This document shows positions 10,561-21,779 of a stretch of DNA of 64,000 nucleotides, piece by piece. Made by a program: the position numbers and the translations under genes. Origin of the DNA: Gibbula magus (lineage: Eukaryota; Mollusca; Gastropoda; Trochida; Trochidae); assembly GCA_936450465.1 (NCBI GenBank), contig OW388296.1, forward strand, positions 36,542,586 through 36,606,585, read 5' to 3'. Every line of letters begins with the position of its first letter. The stretch's first letter is position 1. The notes beneath the pieces were generated by a model. The model did not search any database. It was given only the letters and a program-made list of their open reading frames with translations, and was not told the DNA's origin.

Positions 10561-10984
10561 TGCTGTGTGAGTACCTGCACACAAAGTAGAACTCTTGAAG
10601 GTCGGGTGTCATTTCATCTCTTTCACTGGAGTACGGAATCTCTCGAAGGCCGCCGGACTGGACTGGACTACCGCAGATTAGTTATATTTTGGACAAAAAC
10701 TCAAGATTTGGTAACAGTTAATCCTTTATTTCAATGTGTAGCAAATAAAAATGCCAGTCGAAATTAAGTATGAGAATGTTGATGGATTCAAGTTGGTAGC
10801 CTATGTCACAAATTATTTACAAAAACTCTCACCTACAAGAGGCGGTTGATAACGGTACCTGCAACAGACAAGTGCAAGAGTGAAATAAACTGATGTTTAC
10901 TATTTTTCAAGTAATTTGCCTCCAACATTTATAAATACAAATTCACATTTCTCATGTAATTAGGCCTACAGTAGGCCTACGTGG

Positions 10985-11432
10985 CAGTTATATTCGTGCA
11001 GTGTCGTATTTCCATAGACTTGCGTGTCAATTTACGCCGGGATAAATGATTTTCATGAAATAAGTTCTGTTTAAATCAATGTTAAACTTTTCATCTTGAT
11101 TTGAAATCATCTCAGCTTGAAGAAAATAATTTAAATTAAATTGTCGGACGATAATTAACTAATGTCATCCAATTTCCCTACATGTGTACGTTAGATAAAA
11201 ACGTTTCCCATAGACCGTCATGTTAAATGTTTTCACAACTACGTATATATGTTGATCAAAGTTAACGGAAAATTAAACTTAAATTATGAGGTTGTAGCCA
11301 AGTCGATTCCCCACAAACCTGATAAATGTGAATAGAATCGGACACAAATCGTATCTAGGAAAATTATTTATCCCAGATTAAATTAACATGCACGTCTATG
11401 AAAATAACGTGACCGGCACGGCACTGTACTTT
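10985..11432. mobile_element. MITE-like element with about 60-bp terminal inverted repeats
   Basis: The left arm (about 11000-11062, with CATAGACTTGCGTGTCAATT and GGGATAAAT) matches the reverse complement of 11362-11428 (CATAGACGTGCATGTTAATT, GGGATAAAT) with scattered mismatches. A related half copy may lie at 40310-40400. There is no open frame inside. The exact ends were not resolved. Confidence 0.6.
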
Positions 11433-12360
11433 ACGATTTTATGTCTACACTCTATCGACACATCAAACACTACTGCTTGTCAAGTAAGTTTTAAAAACGT
11501 ATATAATATTTGTCAGTTTTTAATTTCAATTAAATTTGAGTACATTTTTTGGTAAATCGATCAATGACGACATCGATATCTCAAGCTGCGCAAAGCTACG
11601 ATAACCACGCCCATCTTGTAACTCAAGTGTCCACGCCCACTTCTGTCAATCAAAACCACGTGTGTCCTGGCAAGGTCAATGAATTGTTATTTCAAAATAT
11701 TTTATTTTCAAAACAGTTACGAGTTATTTCAAAGTATTTTATTTTCAAAACGAATGAATTATTTTGCATGAGTTCATGATGTGCGAACGCATTCTTTCTT
11801 ACTGAATAAATGTTCACGTTAGAGTGACGTTTCGCGAGAGTTCACTTGGAGATGTTGGATAGACAATTGTCTGTCGTAAGTAACTTAGCTAGTTGATTTT
11901 TTTTATTAACAGACGAAAATTCCTTATCATGTCGTAAATGTTTTGCCTTTCACAAAAACAAACTCGATCCAAATATATTATATTCCATGAATTTTCATCA
12001 AACACGTTACGCCCGTATATTCCAAAATTTCATTTGAAATCGTACTGGAGATTCCAATCGCCTAGCCTAATCGATATGCTACTTGCCTTCAGTATTTAAA
12101 AACAAGAAAACAAACAGTACAAATAGTTTTTCCTGAATGATAGTTTTTAAAATAGAAAATAAATATGTTTATATAAAACAATAGACCAAGAATGACCGAC
12201 AGAGTGTTGCTATCATAAACATTAGTTTTCCCGGAATAGCATTGACCGTAACTTGTTTACAATCGCGCGGGACCAGCTAACGGTTGTCTTTGGGTCTAAG
12301 TGTCATTACTCAAGATCTAACATCTTTTTAAATAAGCCAAATTTTTTTCCACCACTACGA
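11433..12360. other. AT-rich stretch, possible gene-proximal sequence
   Basis: There is no convincing coding sequence here. CG-containing segments near 11820-11880 and 12250-12290 differ from the surrounding AT-rich DNA, and a short candidate first exon follows, so part of this could be promoter sequence. That is only a suggestion. Confidence 0.25.
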
Positions 12361-12362
12361 AA

Positions 12363-12507
12363 ATGTTAATGCAGCATGTGTGTATTAGGATATTCCGATC
12401 AAGTGCAATGAATCGGATACTGAACTTGAACATCGAAATTGTGTGTGATGGAAATCCGCCATCAGTGCAAAAGTACGTAATGGCGTCATGCTGTTTATCG
12501 GCAATTT
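12363..12507 (+). CDS. possible 5' coding exon (low confidence)
   Basis: From ATG 12363 the frame is open for 50 codons to TAG at 12513-12515. It contains an exact donor consensus GTAAGT at 12508-12513, so an exon ending at 12507 is possible. The peptide includes NRILNLNIEIVCDGNPPSVQ, which is unlike repeat translation. The family is not recognised and no downstream exon was found, so chance is a real alternative. Confidence 0.22.
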
Positions 12508-12519
12508 GTAAGTAGATTT

Positions 12520-13370
12520 TTTAAGATGATCTGTAGGCCTAATTGTAATGCAATTTTAGCCATAACAAGATATATAAATGTCAGTTGTTTTTTTTATCTT
12601 TGGAATCCGTGATCATGATCAAATTTAAAGAATTTTTTAGATGATGTTGTTGTGAAGACATTGTTTGTTCAGTCTAGGCCTAACGGTTTCTAACTGCAGC
12701 AAGATGAAAGAAACTCACGATTTGACAGCTCCATTTTGCCTTGATAAAACATTGCAACGATATTATTATGAATCAGACTGACAGAGATTGTTTATCGTGT
12801 ACATTGAATAAACTCAGTTATGAATTGTCACTGCGTCAGATTTACTTTATTTATCATTGTTTGGAAACCGTCGTCTCTTCAACTTCTTCACATGTGACAG
12901 TTTCCACCGGAAGTTTTCTCTCGCATCGACTGAATTTTTTCGTGGATCCGTGTAACGTAAATAACGACTTTTATTACAAGTATTACATATCATTGTGGTG
13001 GATTTTTATTGTAGAATCTTTCTGTTGCGTTTACATCGACAGTTCAGTCGTTGGACAAGTGTAATTGTCTTTATTGATAAGAGGTCAGGGGTCACGCTCT
13101 CAGCACGCGATTTGGGCTTGAAATCAAGCCCGCAGATGACAGGGGGATGCCTGCAGCCTGCAGCATGCTGGATCTTAATAACACAAACATCCCCGATAGC
13201 AAACCGGGTAAATTCAATCATATGATTGTGTAAACAGACTGTGTGTGAAATCAACGTCAAGGTAACCCAGTAGAGGTTGTGAATGAAATCGCTCATGCGG
13301 TCACGCACGTGCTTATCGATTCTGCACGAACAACCTTTGGAGAAGTTCCTTATTAGGCTAATATGTCACT
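12520..13370. other. intergenic, no supported gene
   Basis: A 107-codon frame at 12741-13064 lacks family features and splice context and is treated as chance. A palindromic GGGCTTGAAATCAAGCCC lies near 13111 and a repeated CTGCAGCCTGCAGCATGC near 13151. Confidence 0.35.
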
Positions 13371-13805
13371 ACTCATAGTAAAAAGAAAGCTCATTCTAAG
13401 CCCTGGTTTGGACCAGATTGTATGAAGAAGCCCAAGTCATTTCATAAAAAAACCCACTATATTATAAGAACAGAACAGATAATAATAAGTAAAGAGTATA
13501 AGAAAACAATAAATAAGTACATAAAGAAGGAAACACACTTTAGTAGAAATTAATTAAGTAAAACCCAGCATTTATCACCAAAACACTATTGGAGACTGTT
13601 GAAAGGTTAAAAGAAGGAAGATAGTAGTTCAGTCCTACTAGATACATTTTATGATCACTTAAAAAATGTCAACGAAAGCATAACTGGTGATGACATATGT
13701 CATGATGGGGTGAAAGACCCATCAAATTATGATGTAAGTGTACTTAATGATGATATAACTTCGAATGACGTTATTGTTGTTCTCCAGAATTTGAAGAAAA
13801 ATAAA

Positions 13806-13945
13806 TAGAGGATATTTGACATTTCTCGTAGAATACCATGTATATCTCATCGAGTGAAGTAGAATTGTATATTTTCACGAGTGGCTTAGCCACGAGTGTA
13901 AATATACTATTCACTATTCACTTCACTACCATCTATCCTCTACGG
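13806..13945. mobile_element. foldback (palindromic) insertion inside LINE
   Basis: The segment starts TAGAGGATA and later shows TATCCTCTA, with a strong inner hairpin TATATTTTCACGAGTGG / CCACGAGTGTAAATATA around 13876-13911. It directly interrupts the LINE codons between KKNK and APGVD. Adjacent 13946-14279 resembles a LINE 3' tail, and the LINE resumes after an AAATAAA that also precedes the break, so the two pieces may have arrived as one insert with a short target duplication. Confidence 0.65.
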
Positions 13946-14279
13946 TAATTCTGGCTCGACTCATCAAGAAAATAACGAACTTCTAAAATCCGTCCATAAT
14001 TTCATAGTTTCTTCAAAAAGATTTTCTGATTTTTCTTAACTAATTTATCTCAACCTCCTCAGAAGCCTTGCGTAACTTTTCCTCTTAATTTTAATTTTGT
14101 CTGTAAGCCTGCAAATGTACATACATGTCAGATCTGTTTTCAATTGTTCTGTGATTGTCATCCTCATTGAATATTTATGTTTGTATGTTGTCGGGAGCGG
14201 CATTCACATAAGCAAAGATTTGCTTGTTTGCCAATCCTGTCAGTTGTCTTTCTGAATAAATATGTTTAAACCAAATAAA
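13946..14279 (+). mobile_element. 5'-truncated LINE tail (insert)
   Basis: It has GGGAGCGGC, ATAAGC, TTGTTTGCC and an AATAAATATGTTTAAACC end, shared with 8740-8905. It abuts the resumed LINE frame at GCACCCGGCGTAGAT. Confidence 0.55.
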
Positions 14280-14664
14280 GCACCCGGCGTAGATATGATT
14301 TTGAATGAACACTTACTGTCAGCTTCACCAAAATTGTTACCATTTTATGTCAAATACTTTAATGCTGTACTTCAGAAAGGAATATGACCTCAAGCATGGC
14401 TTACTGGTACAAATTAAACTTATTTTTAAGAAATCAGGAAACCGTATGGATCCCTCCTTATAAAATCGATCTCTATCCTGAGCTGCTTTGATAAATTATT
14501 ATTTACAAGTATCCTTAATCAGAGATTGAATAAATTCTGTGACATAATACCACATGCCCAATCTGGTTTCAGAAAAGGTTTCTCGACAACCGATAATGTG
14601 TTTGTAATTCATAATCTGATAAATTGTTTTAAAATATCCAAAAAGAATCTTTTCTGTGCCTTTA

Positions 14665-14997
14665 TAGGTGAGGTGAGTTGGGGTTTAACGCCGCTTTCAA
14701 GAGTATTTCACTTATATCGCGGCTGCTAGTATTAGGGCAGGGAGAAAGCCCGCAACGCCATGTAGCTATGCATTGCGGTGAAACCTGCGAGAAACGGCTG
14801 GAACTAGCGAACCATGGGTGGTACTACTCTGAAATTCAGTGTAGCATTGCACCCAAACCTTACTGCGTGTAGAACACTTCTCTACTGCAGACAAAGTTAA
14901 AGTTGCCGTCTGCAGACAAAGTTGCCTGGCGGGATTCGAACCCCGGACCTCTTGATCCGAAGCCGAACGCGCTAACCACTGCGCTATCCCGCCCCCC
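14665..14997 (-). mobile_element. tRNA-derived SINE (second copy) with target-site duplication
   Basis: On the minus strand the A box is at 14976-14986 and the B box lies within 14932-14947. The tail reads toward 14665 with the GTTTAACGCC and AGGTGAGGTGAG complement. The direct repeat CTGTGCCTTTA flanks it at 14654-14664 and 14998-15008, inside LINE coding sequence. Relative to the 7926 copy, an internal GTCTGCAGACAAAGTT stretch is partly duplicated. Confidence 0.9.
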
Positions 14998-15288
14998 CTG
15001 TGCCTTTACAGATTTTTCTAAAGCATTTGTTTGGAGAATTGGAGTGTAGACAAAATTAAGACAAAATGGTATCAAGGGGAAAATATTGACTCTAATACAA
15101 AATAGGTATAATGATATAAAGTCTTGTGTTCTGTTAGAATCTAAAGACAAAGATAATTGCATTTGGTTCTGCTAGTTATGAGAAATCGTTATATTTAAAT
15201 TATGAAAAAATAGAAGTCGTAGACACTTATAAATATCTAGGAACTCGATACATGTACATAGAAATGGTCGTATGAACTTTGCTGTTTA

Positions 15289-15900
15289 AAGGGACACTGC
15301 GTCGAGGATAAAAATGAGTCTCATCTTTATCTAACTAAGCTGATTAGAGTGTCTGCTAACGAGTTACGCTTCACTTCACTGTCTACATTCAGAAGTTTGT
15401 ATTACCAATTACGTCAATTGTCTGAAATTGGGTGTCTGTGAATTGTTAGAAGACATGTTAATTAGCATAGGTAGATACACATAATCTGATTTGTATACTC
15501 GACGCGGTACATAGCCGATCTCGGCATGAAGACGTGCTCGAAACATTACATTGCCACTAGACCTACTTCTTTCAGCATTTGACAGATTAGTTGTACCAGG
15601 GACCTTATATAGAGGGACTCGTCTCTTCTGCTCGTTACATGATCATTTCTACTGAGCGATCCAATTAGACCTCTCCTCGTCGCGCTTCAACGCACAAGCG
15701 ACTTGGTGCTTGCGTAAGCGCTTGTTTTGTTATCGCACAGTATTGTTGTAACCAGTTGGTGTTTCCGAGTCTTGCCGACTCGCTCGTGCGTCGATCGGCA
15801 ATCTTCGTAAAGTCAAGAAACATTAGAGTAACCTCCCTTTGAAACTGTAACAACACCGGGAGTGTCTATCTCCAAGGAGATGAATGATTACGTGAAATGG
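15289..15900. other. unassigned insert between LINE halves
   Basis: LINE similarity stops near 15288. A short plus-strand stretch AFDRLVVP near 15568-15592 again resembles the LINE. The remainder, beginning AAAGGGACACTGCGTCGAGG, is unassigned and contains no long frame. Confidence 0.4.
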
Positions 15901-17661
15901 AATAGGGCCTGTAAGTCTCGTTTACGTTCATTTCCGGTGCCACGCTTCCGGTGACACCCTTGAACTGGTTACAAGAATCAGATGCGCAACGAAAATACAC
16001 AGCCATCACGCCTCAAGTGACGCGTGGACGTTACCCAGTCGAGTTTATTGCGGGAAATTCGTCCCATAAGCTCAACGATAAAACCTCGTTATATTAAGTG
16101 TATTAAATAATGATATGAATGTTTATGAGAATTAAATTCCTGTCCAAACCGAAAACAAAGCAATTAGTGTAAAATACCAACTTATAAAATTAATATATTA
16201 TCGCCTCAAAACTTTTGATAGAATATGAATATAAAAAAATATCATTATTACCCTGTCACCATGCCATTTGATGTTATTATTAATCTTAATTGTTTTGTTG
16301 ACAATATGTTATAATTGTATATTAGAACGTGTACCAAACATACTTCAAGATTTTATTAGCATTATTTCGTAAACAAATTTTTTTTTTTTAAAGTTTTATG
16401 TTGTCAATAAATCATAAATTTGTTTATTATGTTGGTGTCTGATAGTTGTATTTTGATTTTATAAGTAATGTGAGAACACAGGTAACAATTAGGTTTATAA
16501 ATTGTGGATGGAAATTGTAGAATTCTAATATTCTTTCCCAGAAATGACTCACCAATCATTCTAATTTAAGTGTTCGCAGTTTAGAGAATTGTATTTCAGT
16601 AACTGTTATACTAGTGCAATTATACTAGCTTTACAAATAAGCATGTTGCAAGCTCGATTGGACATTTATATGTGATAAACTTTCTTTTGATATAGGCCTT
16701 AATTTTATATGATTGGAAAAGTTTCTATTTACATATTAGATTTACATAAATTCAAATGGACTCTCTTAATTTCCTCCCCCCTTAATTTCTTGAAAACAAT
16801 ATTTTGCTAAAAACAAACATGAAAAAACTGGTTATTTAGAGGAAATATAGAAATGAGCATTCAGCATTACTGAAAATTAAGACAATTTGTAAATTATCTC
16901 CTTTTAGCATACTTACCTGTTGTCAGTTTTATTTATTTTCAAACAAATATCCATTCCACCAGATTATACCTTTCAGGTTTGATTTTAAACATATTAGAAC
17001 TAGCCTTCACCAGTACAGACATTGATATAAAAGGTACTACAACGTGAAATAAGAACAATGGGCAAGAATAAGAAGTGATGCCGAACATATTATTTTGCAT
17101 GTTCTCAACTTCTGTAAATTATTTTGAGCATTAAAATACTCGAAATACTCATTTCTCTTCAGTTCTGAATATTTTAAAAGTGGTACAAAGCAACCAGCAT
17201 TTATTAGAAATTTTAGTAAAAACTGCACTAAATGACATATATTTAGAATAAAATCAGATACCTTACAAGAGCTATATTAAATATATTCTGGAAAAATATT
17301 ACTGAAGATAAATTGGCGAAATATAATTTAATATTTTCCATTCCTTTACAAGGTCTAAAACATTAATTTTTATAATTAATTGATTTGTTTACGAATAAAC
17401 GTGGGCACACTGCATGGACGACAAAATGATCTAACGGGTAAAATTTATCCTTCATAATGGTTTCGATACTCGGAGTCAATGGAAATAGCATCTCGCTGTC
17501 CCTACAATCCTGTTTATATGATTCCTAAGTGAATTTGGACCGGTTACAGACCCATTCAGTCACCCATTTAACACGGTGAACGGCATTGAGAAACGTGTTT
17601 GTCACCGGAAGTGAGTAAATCTCGCCGGTCCAACGATCGAGAGTTACTTACGGGCCCTATT
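15901..17661. mobile_element. 1.76-kb non-coding element with imperfect terminal inverted repeats
   Basis: The left end AATAGGGCCTGTAAGT (15901-15916) is inverted at the right end as ACTTACGGGCCCTATT (17646-17661), and the subterminal CTTCCGGTGACA motifs also correspond in inverted orientation. The right edge directly abuts resumed LINE codons. The inside is AT-rich without an open frame, so the copy is non-autonomous. No clear target duplication was found. Confidence 0.6.
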
Positions 17662-18590
17662 GGTAATAAAGAAATTAGTGTACTCAAAAGTATATATAAG
17701 GTCCCTGGTTGTACCGATATTGTTGTATGGGTGTGAAATATGGGGACATGAGAACACTGATATGATAGAAAGAGTACATTTAAAATTTATAAAATTAGCA
17801 ACTGGTTTAAGGTATACTACATCCAATTTTATGTTGTATGGGGAATGTGGAAGAGAACCTTTACAAATCCAAATTTCAAAATAGCAGCATTTATCCTCCA
17901 ATTCATTACTAACGAAAATAAAACAAAGAAGAGATATTCATGGTTAAACATATTCTTTGTAAATGTGGATTGCCTGATGTTTTTGATAACCCTCATCTCT
18001 ACTCAAATGCATGGATCATGTCCAAGGTTGAATCAGTTTTAAAAGACCAATTTTTACAATCATGGAGGAGCGATATAAACAATTCCTCAAAAGGAGTTTA
18101 TGTAATAAGATTCCGAAGCGCTCTCCTGAATTTGAACAATATACCTACTCCTCTCAGACTATTTATCCAAACCAATCCTTAAATTTAGAACAAGCAATCA
18201 CAAACTTCCAATAGAAACTGGCCGATGGCAACATATCTAAAAGAAACACAGAGATTTTGTAAATTGTGTGATTCACATTTGATCGGAGATGAGTTCCACT
18301 AGGCTATATATTTAAATGTACACTTTTTTTATGGATTTACGTAAGTTATTGTTTGAAGAATATTATTGTTCCTGGCCAAGTTTGTTAAAATTTCGTCAAC
18401 TATTTTCAAGTAAGATTTCTAGCCTCAAACAACTATCTAAGTTTATTAGGACTGTTTGTAACCAACTTGATTGAATTATCTCATATATATGCAGTTATCT
18501 TGCTGTACATTCTATGTATATTATATTATTTACTCATGTACCACCGATGGTGGATCTTTTTGAGTAGTAAATAAAAAAGAGTGATGATAA
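17662..18590 (+). pseudogene. 3' part of the same decayed LINE, with 3' tail
   Basis: Codons read RSLVVPILLYGCEIWG, ERVHLKFIKLATGL and GECGREPLQIQ, the usual region downstream of the LINE RT, then an RFCKLCDSHL...GDEFH zinc-type motif near 18250-18300 and a frame-broken end. The 3' tail at 18537-18585 contains the small hairpin ACCACCGATGGTGG followed by AGTAAATAAA. The minus-strand copy near 48200 has the same tail. Confidence 0.85.
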
Positions 18591-19130
18591 TATTTTAGTT
18601 TTGTTGATTCTAAATTATCTGAACATTGTTTCAATAATGTCGTAACGATATGACGAAAATTATTATTCACTGTTTATTTGATATATTTTAACATTCCACT
18701 GAAATATGCATGGCAGGTACGTACATTTTCTGAGTTATATATATAGCTCCTTATTTGGAGAGTAAGTTGTGCGAGTCAGTGAGCACCAGTGAAACCATCA
18801 ATGCCTCTTCCATTTACACATTTCTGATTGATAAGTATCTAACTATTTACAAACACACGTAATTAAGAACCATATATGGACAATATTTAAAGAAAAACAT
18901 AATTGTTTTCGTCGGTGAGACGCATGCAGTAACTTTAAAAAAGTGTAAATTACTCTTTAGACTTCAAATCACTAAAAATGTGAGAAAATATTACTTTATA
19001 TTTGATTTGATTTGATTTGATTTGATTTTTATTCGATTTTTAGATATATGCTGCTGAACTTTGTTTATTCATTTGTTTAATGTCCACTAAAAATAAGAAC
19101 TCAAGATCAGTTCTTTGGACAGATATGATT
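18590..19130. other. AT-rich intergenic with a GATTT microsatellite
   Basis: Six or so repeats of TTTGA/GATTT lie at about 18998-19028. Nothing else is recognised. Confidence 0.6.
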
Positions 19131-19139
19131 TTGCCACGA

Positions 19140-19290
19140 TAATAGGGTTACCTCGATTATAGGGTCACTCACCATAAATTTGGTTTGTAGCCGTTTTCGC
19201 CAGGCATTGTGTAGACGTTTCCGCCAATTTGGAGCCGTTTTCGCTAGGAGCCGTTTCGCTTCGTAGCCGTTTTGCCCCGTTCCCGTTAAC
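19140..19290. repeat. degenerate GTAGCCGTTTTCGCC repeats
   Basis: About five imperfect copies of a 15-25 bp word related to GTAGCCGTTTTCGCC lie in tandem. They resemble the terminal word arrays of the GGCCGA element at 21370 in organisation but not in sequence. Confidence 0.6.
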
Positions 19291-19682
19291 ATGTTACCAA
19301 TGGGCCTGCTCGATTTGCTCTAAACCGCACGATCACGTGACCGGCTAAGCCGATTCGCCGACCGAATCAAATGCACCGGGCGAAAGTCAAGATGGTGGAG
19401 ACGGGAGACAGCTTTTGTGGTCGCGTGTCACACTATTTTTCAATAAAGAGAGCGATGACGAGAAGGGCTATTTGTTCAGTGTTTTATTTATATTTGTATC
19501 TACGTACGTAAGACGTTTTTAAAGAGTCAATATATAATTTAGTCCATCTTTGCTTTATGACGTCAGCAAGCCTCGGATGTTGTAACTTTTATCAACTCAT
19601 GTTCGTGTTCAGGTTTTTATTAAGGCCCTCCAGTCAATGAATGTCAAATTGTGGAAATGTTGAAGTTATTATAGATTTATTA

Positions 19683-20130
19683 CAGTCTGATTGAAATCGA
19701 CCTTGTTCCGAGGAATAACATTTGCAAAATGATATATCTACCGGGATACGAACAAGTTCTGTAGATTCCTCGCCACAAGGTCTGAGAACACCCGGTATAG
19801 GCACGTGTTCCGAACCAGTTTAGCGCAGAAAAAGCCCAGTCAAATAGCTGACCAATCACATCATAGTTTTTAAACGGTCGCTGTTTTGAAAGAACTCGGA
19901 ACAAACAAAAGGATAGTTGTTTGGAGTTATCTGCCCCTAGCTTCTCGCACCGAAAGCTTTTGTTGGACGTCTTGTGATTGGTTTACTGAATTGCGTCAGA
20001 ACATGGAAGTCTACGGGCTGTTACCAGACGGTTTGGCGTGGAAACCTCCGAACGATATGAGTTCGTATCCCTGTAGAAGCACTATTTTGTAAAAAAAATC
20101 CGCGGAATACCGTCGGTTTTAATCAGACTG
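19683..20130. mobile_element. 448-bp TIR element with 10-bp target-site duplication
   Basis: The ends are CAGTCTGATT and AATCAGACTG, and inverted similarity extends about 100 bp inward (for example GGGATACGAAC in both arms). The direct repeat AGATTTATTA flanks it at 19673-19682 and 20131-20140. A 9-10 bp duplication with long TIRs is typical of Mutator-like MITEs, which is an inference. No transposase is encoded. Confidence 0.85.
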
Positions 20131-20549
20131 AGATTTATTATTTATTAAATTCTTGTTGGAATTCAGTTGGAGTTGTGTTGTTTATAACATGATTTTAGTT
20201 GGTGTTTTTAGAATGAACATTAATGGTAATAATAATAATTAGTTTGCCAAGTAATTTAATTCCTTTAGATAGTTTAATACTAAAGTTTATTATTCTATTT
20301 CGTTAATTCTATGTGTTAGTTATCAAGTTATAGTTACTAAACGCAAACCATTCACTGCCTTGATTTACAATATAAGCTTATACAGACCTCTTTTGGATGA
20401 TTTCCTAAACACTACTACTACAAAATCTGTGAATTACGGAAGAACGATTACATGCTCATAAAAAAAAGCATTACCTACAAGTGAAATACGGAGAATTTTT
20501 TTTTTATTCAAATCTTAGTCCATCACATTTTGGAAATCATGAAAACAGC

Positions 20550-21095
20550 CTTGTCCATGTCAACAGTCTTATCATCAGCCCTGTCCTTGTCTGCAGCCTT
20601 GTCCTTGTCTGCAGCCTTGTCCTTGTCTGCAACCTTGTCCTTGTCTGCAGCCTTTTGTCAGCAGGCTTGTCCTTGTCTGCAGGATTGTCCTTGTCCTTGT
20701 CTGCAGGTTTGTTCTTGTCTGCAGGTTTGTCCTTGTCTGCAGGTTTGTTCTTGTCAGCAGCCTTGTCCTTGTCTGCAGCCTTGCCCTTGTCTGCAGCCTT
20801 GTCCTTGTCAGCAGCCTTGTCCTTGTCTGCAGCCTTGTCCTTGTCAGCAGCCTTGTCCTTGTCAGCAGCCTTGTCCTTGTCTGCAGCCTTGTCCTTGTCT
20901 GCAGCCTTGTCCTTGTCAGCAGCCTTGTCTTCAGACTTGTCCTTGTCTGCAGCCTTGTCCTCGTCTGCAGCCTTGTCCTTGTCTGCAGCCTTGTCAGCAG
21001 CCTTGTCCTTGTCTGCAGCCTTGTCCTTGTCTGCAGCCTTGTCAGCAGCCTTGTCCTTGTCTGCAGTCTTGTCAGCAGCCTTGTCCTTGTCAGCG
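20550..21095. repeat. CTGCAG-type coding-like minisatellite (18- and 12-bp units)
   Basis: Units are TTGTCCTTGTCTGCAGCC (18 bp) and TTGTCAGCAGCC (12 bp) in mixed order, so most reading frames stay open. Read on the minus strand, one frame gives a (DKDKAA)n repeat with non-repeat residues on both flanks (SSWTSSEGAD on one side, DKAVFMISKM then stop on the other). Two extra bases near 20655 break that frame. It may be an old charged-repeat exon; the Ser/Leu, Cys/Pro and Arg/Thr readings are by-products. Confidence 0.75.
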
Positions 21096-21663
21096 CCTTC
21101 ACTACTGGTCCAGGATGATCTCCTTAACCGATGTATCTAAAATTTTCTAAAAATACAATAAAAAGGATAGCTATCAGAATCCAAAAAATAAAACCAAGAC
21201 ATGCAAAATCGAGCCCTTGACGAATAGTATATTCGCAATTGTATATCTCCGGCAGCAAGAAGGCAAGAATGTGAAAAAATTACGCCATAATACTGGGATG
21301 CAGTAGCCATTCGGTGCATTACTAAAACTTCTAGTCCAGACTTATTCCTGTTAGCCAAATAGGGTTGTAGTCAAAAGGGCCGAATGTCAAAAGGGCCGAG
21401 AACTGCATAGTCAAAAGGGCCGAAGGAAAAAGTCAAAAGGGCCGAGGTGAAAGTCAAAAGGGCCGAGCCATTTAGTCAAATGGGCCGTGTTCCAAGTCAT
21501 AAGGGCCGAACCCAAAAATACCAACATATAACATAGCAAAAATTTAGGTTTCATCTTCATTTACCATGCCTATTCATGTGCCAAAACCTGCTTTAGTATC
21601 TTAACGAAAAGAAATGAGAACAGGAAGATTTTCTGGATAACAACTTCTTTAATGTGAAAATAC

Positions 21664-21703
21664 ACGACGTTTCGGAGTACATACTCACTCCTTCATCAGG
21701 TGG
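21664..21703 (-). ncRNA. hammerhead-ribozyme-like motif (minus arm)
   Basis: This is the exact inverted copy of the plus-arm motif; the CTGATGA complement TCATCAG is at 21693-21699. The same extra A is present. Confidence 0.5.
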
Positions 21704-21739
21704 AATTAAGAAGTTGTTATCCAGAAACATTCCACATTC

Positions 21740-21779
21740 CACCTGATGAAGGAGTGAGTATGTACTCCGAAACGTCGTG
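21740..21779 (+). ncRNA. hammerhead-ribozyme-like motif (plus arm)
   Basis: The order CAC-CTGATGA-(A)GGAGT-loop-ACTCC-GAAAC-GTC-GTG matches the hammerhead layout: stem I CAC/GTG (21740-21742 with 21777-21779), core CTGATGA 21743-21749, stem II GGAGT/ACTCC, then GAAAC and a GTC cleavage-type triplet. Stem III is only the 2-bp AC/GT with no loop, as in forms that act as dimers. An extra A between CTGATGA and stem II makes activity doubtful. Confidence 0.5.

Larger units (their letters stand above)
13375..15288 (+). pseudogene. decayed LINE ORF2, 5' and RT part, with three later insertions
   Basis: Translated pieces read as one LINE polymerase: KPWFGPDC near 13405, KNK then APGVDMILNEHLL split around the 13806-14279 insertion, SGFRKGFSTTDN near 14560, the FTDFSKAF block resumed at 15001 after a SINE, and VVDTYKYLG near 15215. 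Frames are broken by stops and indels as well as by insertions. The same family is seen at 17662-18590, 62560-64000 and on the minus strand at 48178-50130. Confidence 0.85.

Noticed and set aside
12741..13064. 107-codon plus-strand frame
   Set aside because: It has no recognisable domain, splice context or neighbours and is AT-rich random-looking sequence.
20481..21150. Two plus-strand frames of over 200 codons (Leu-Ser-Ala and Cys-Pro-Gln repeats) and one minus-strand Arg-Thr-Leu frame
   Set aside because: They arise because the minisatellite units are multiples of three; flanks are not protein-like and no family matches.
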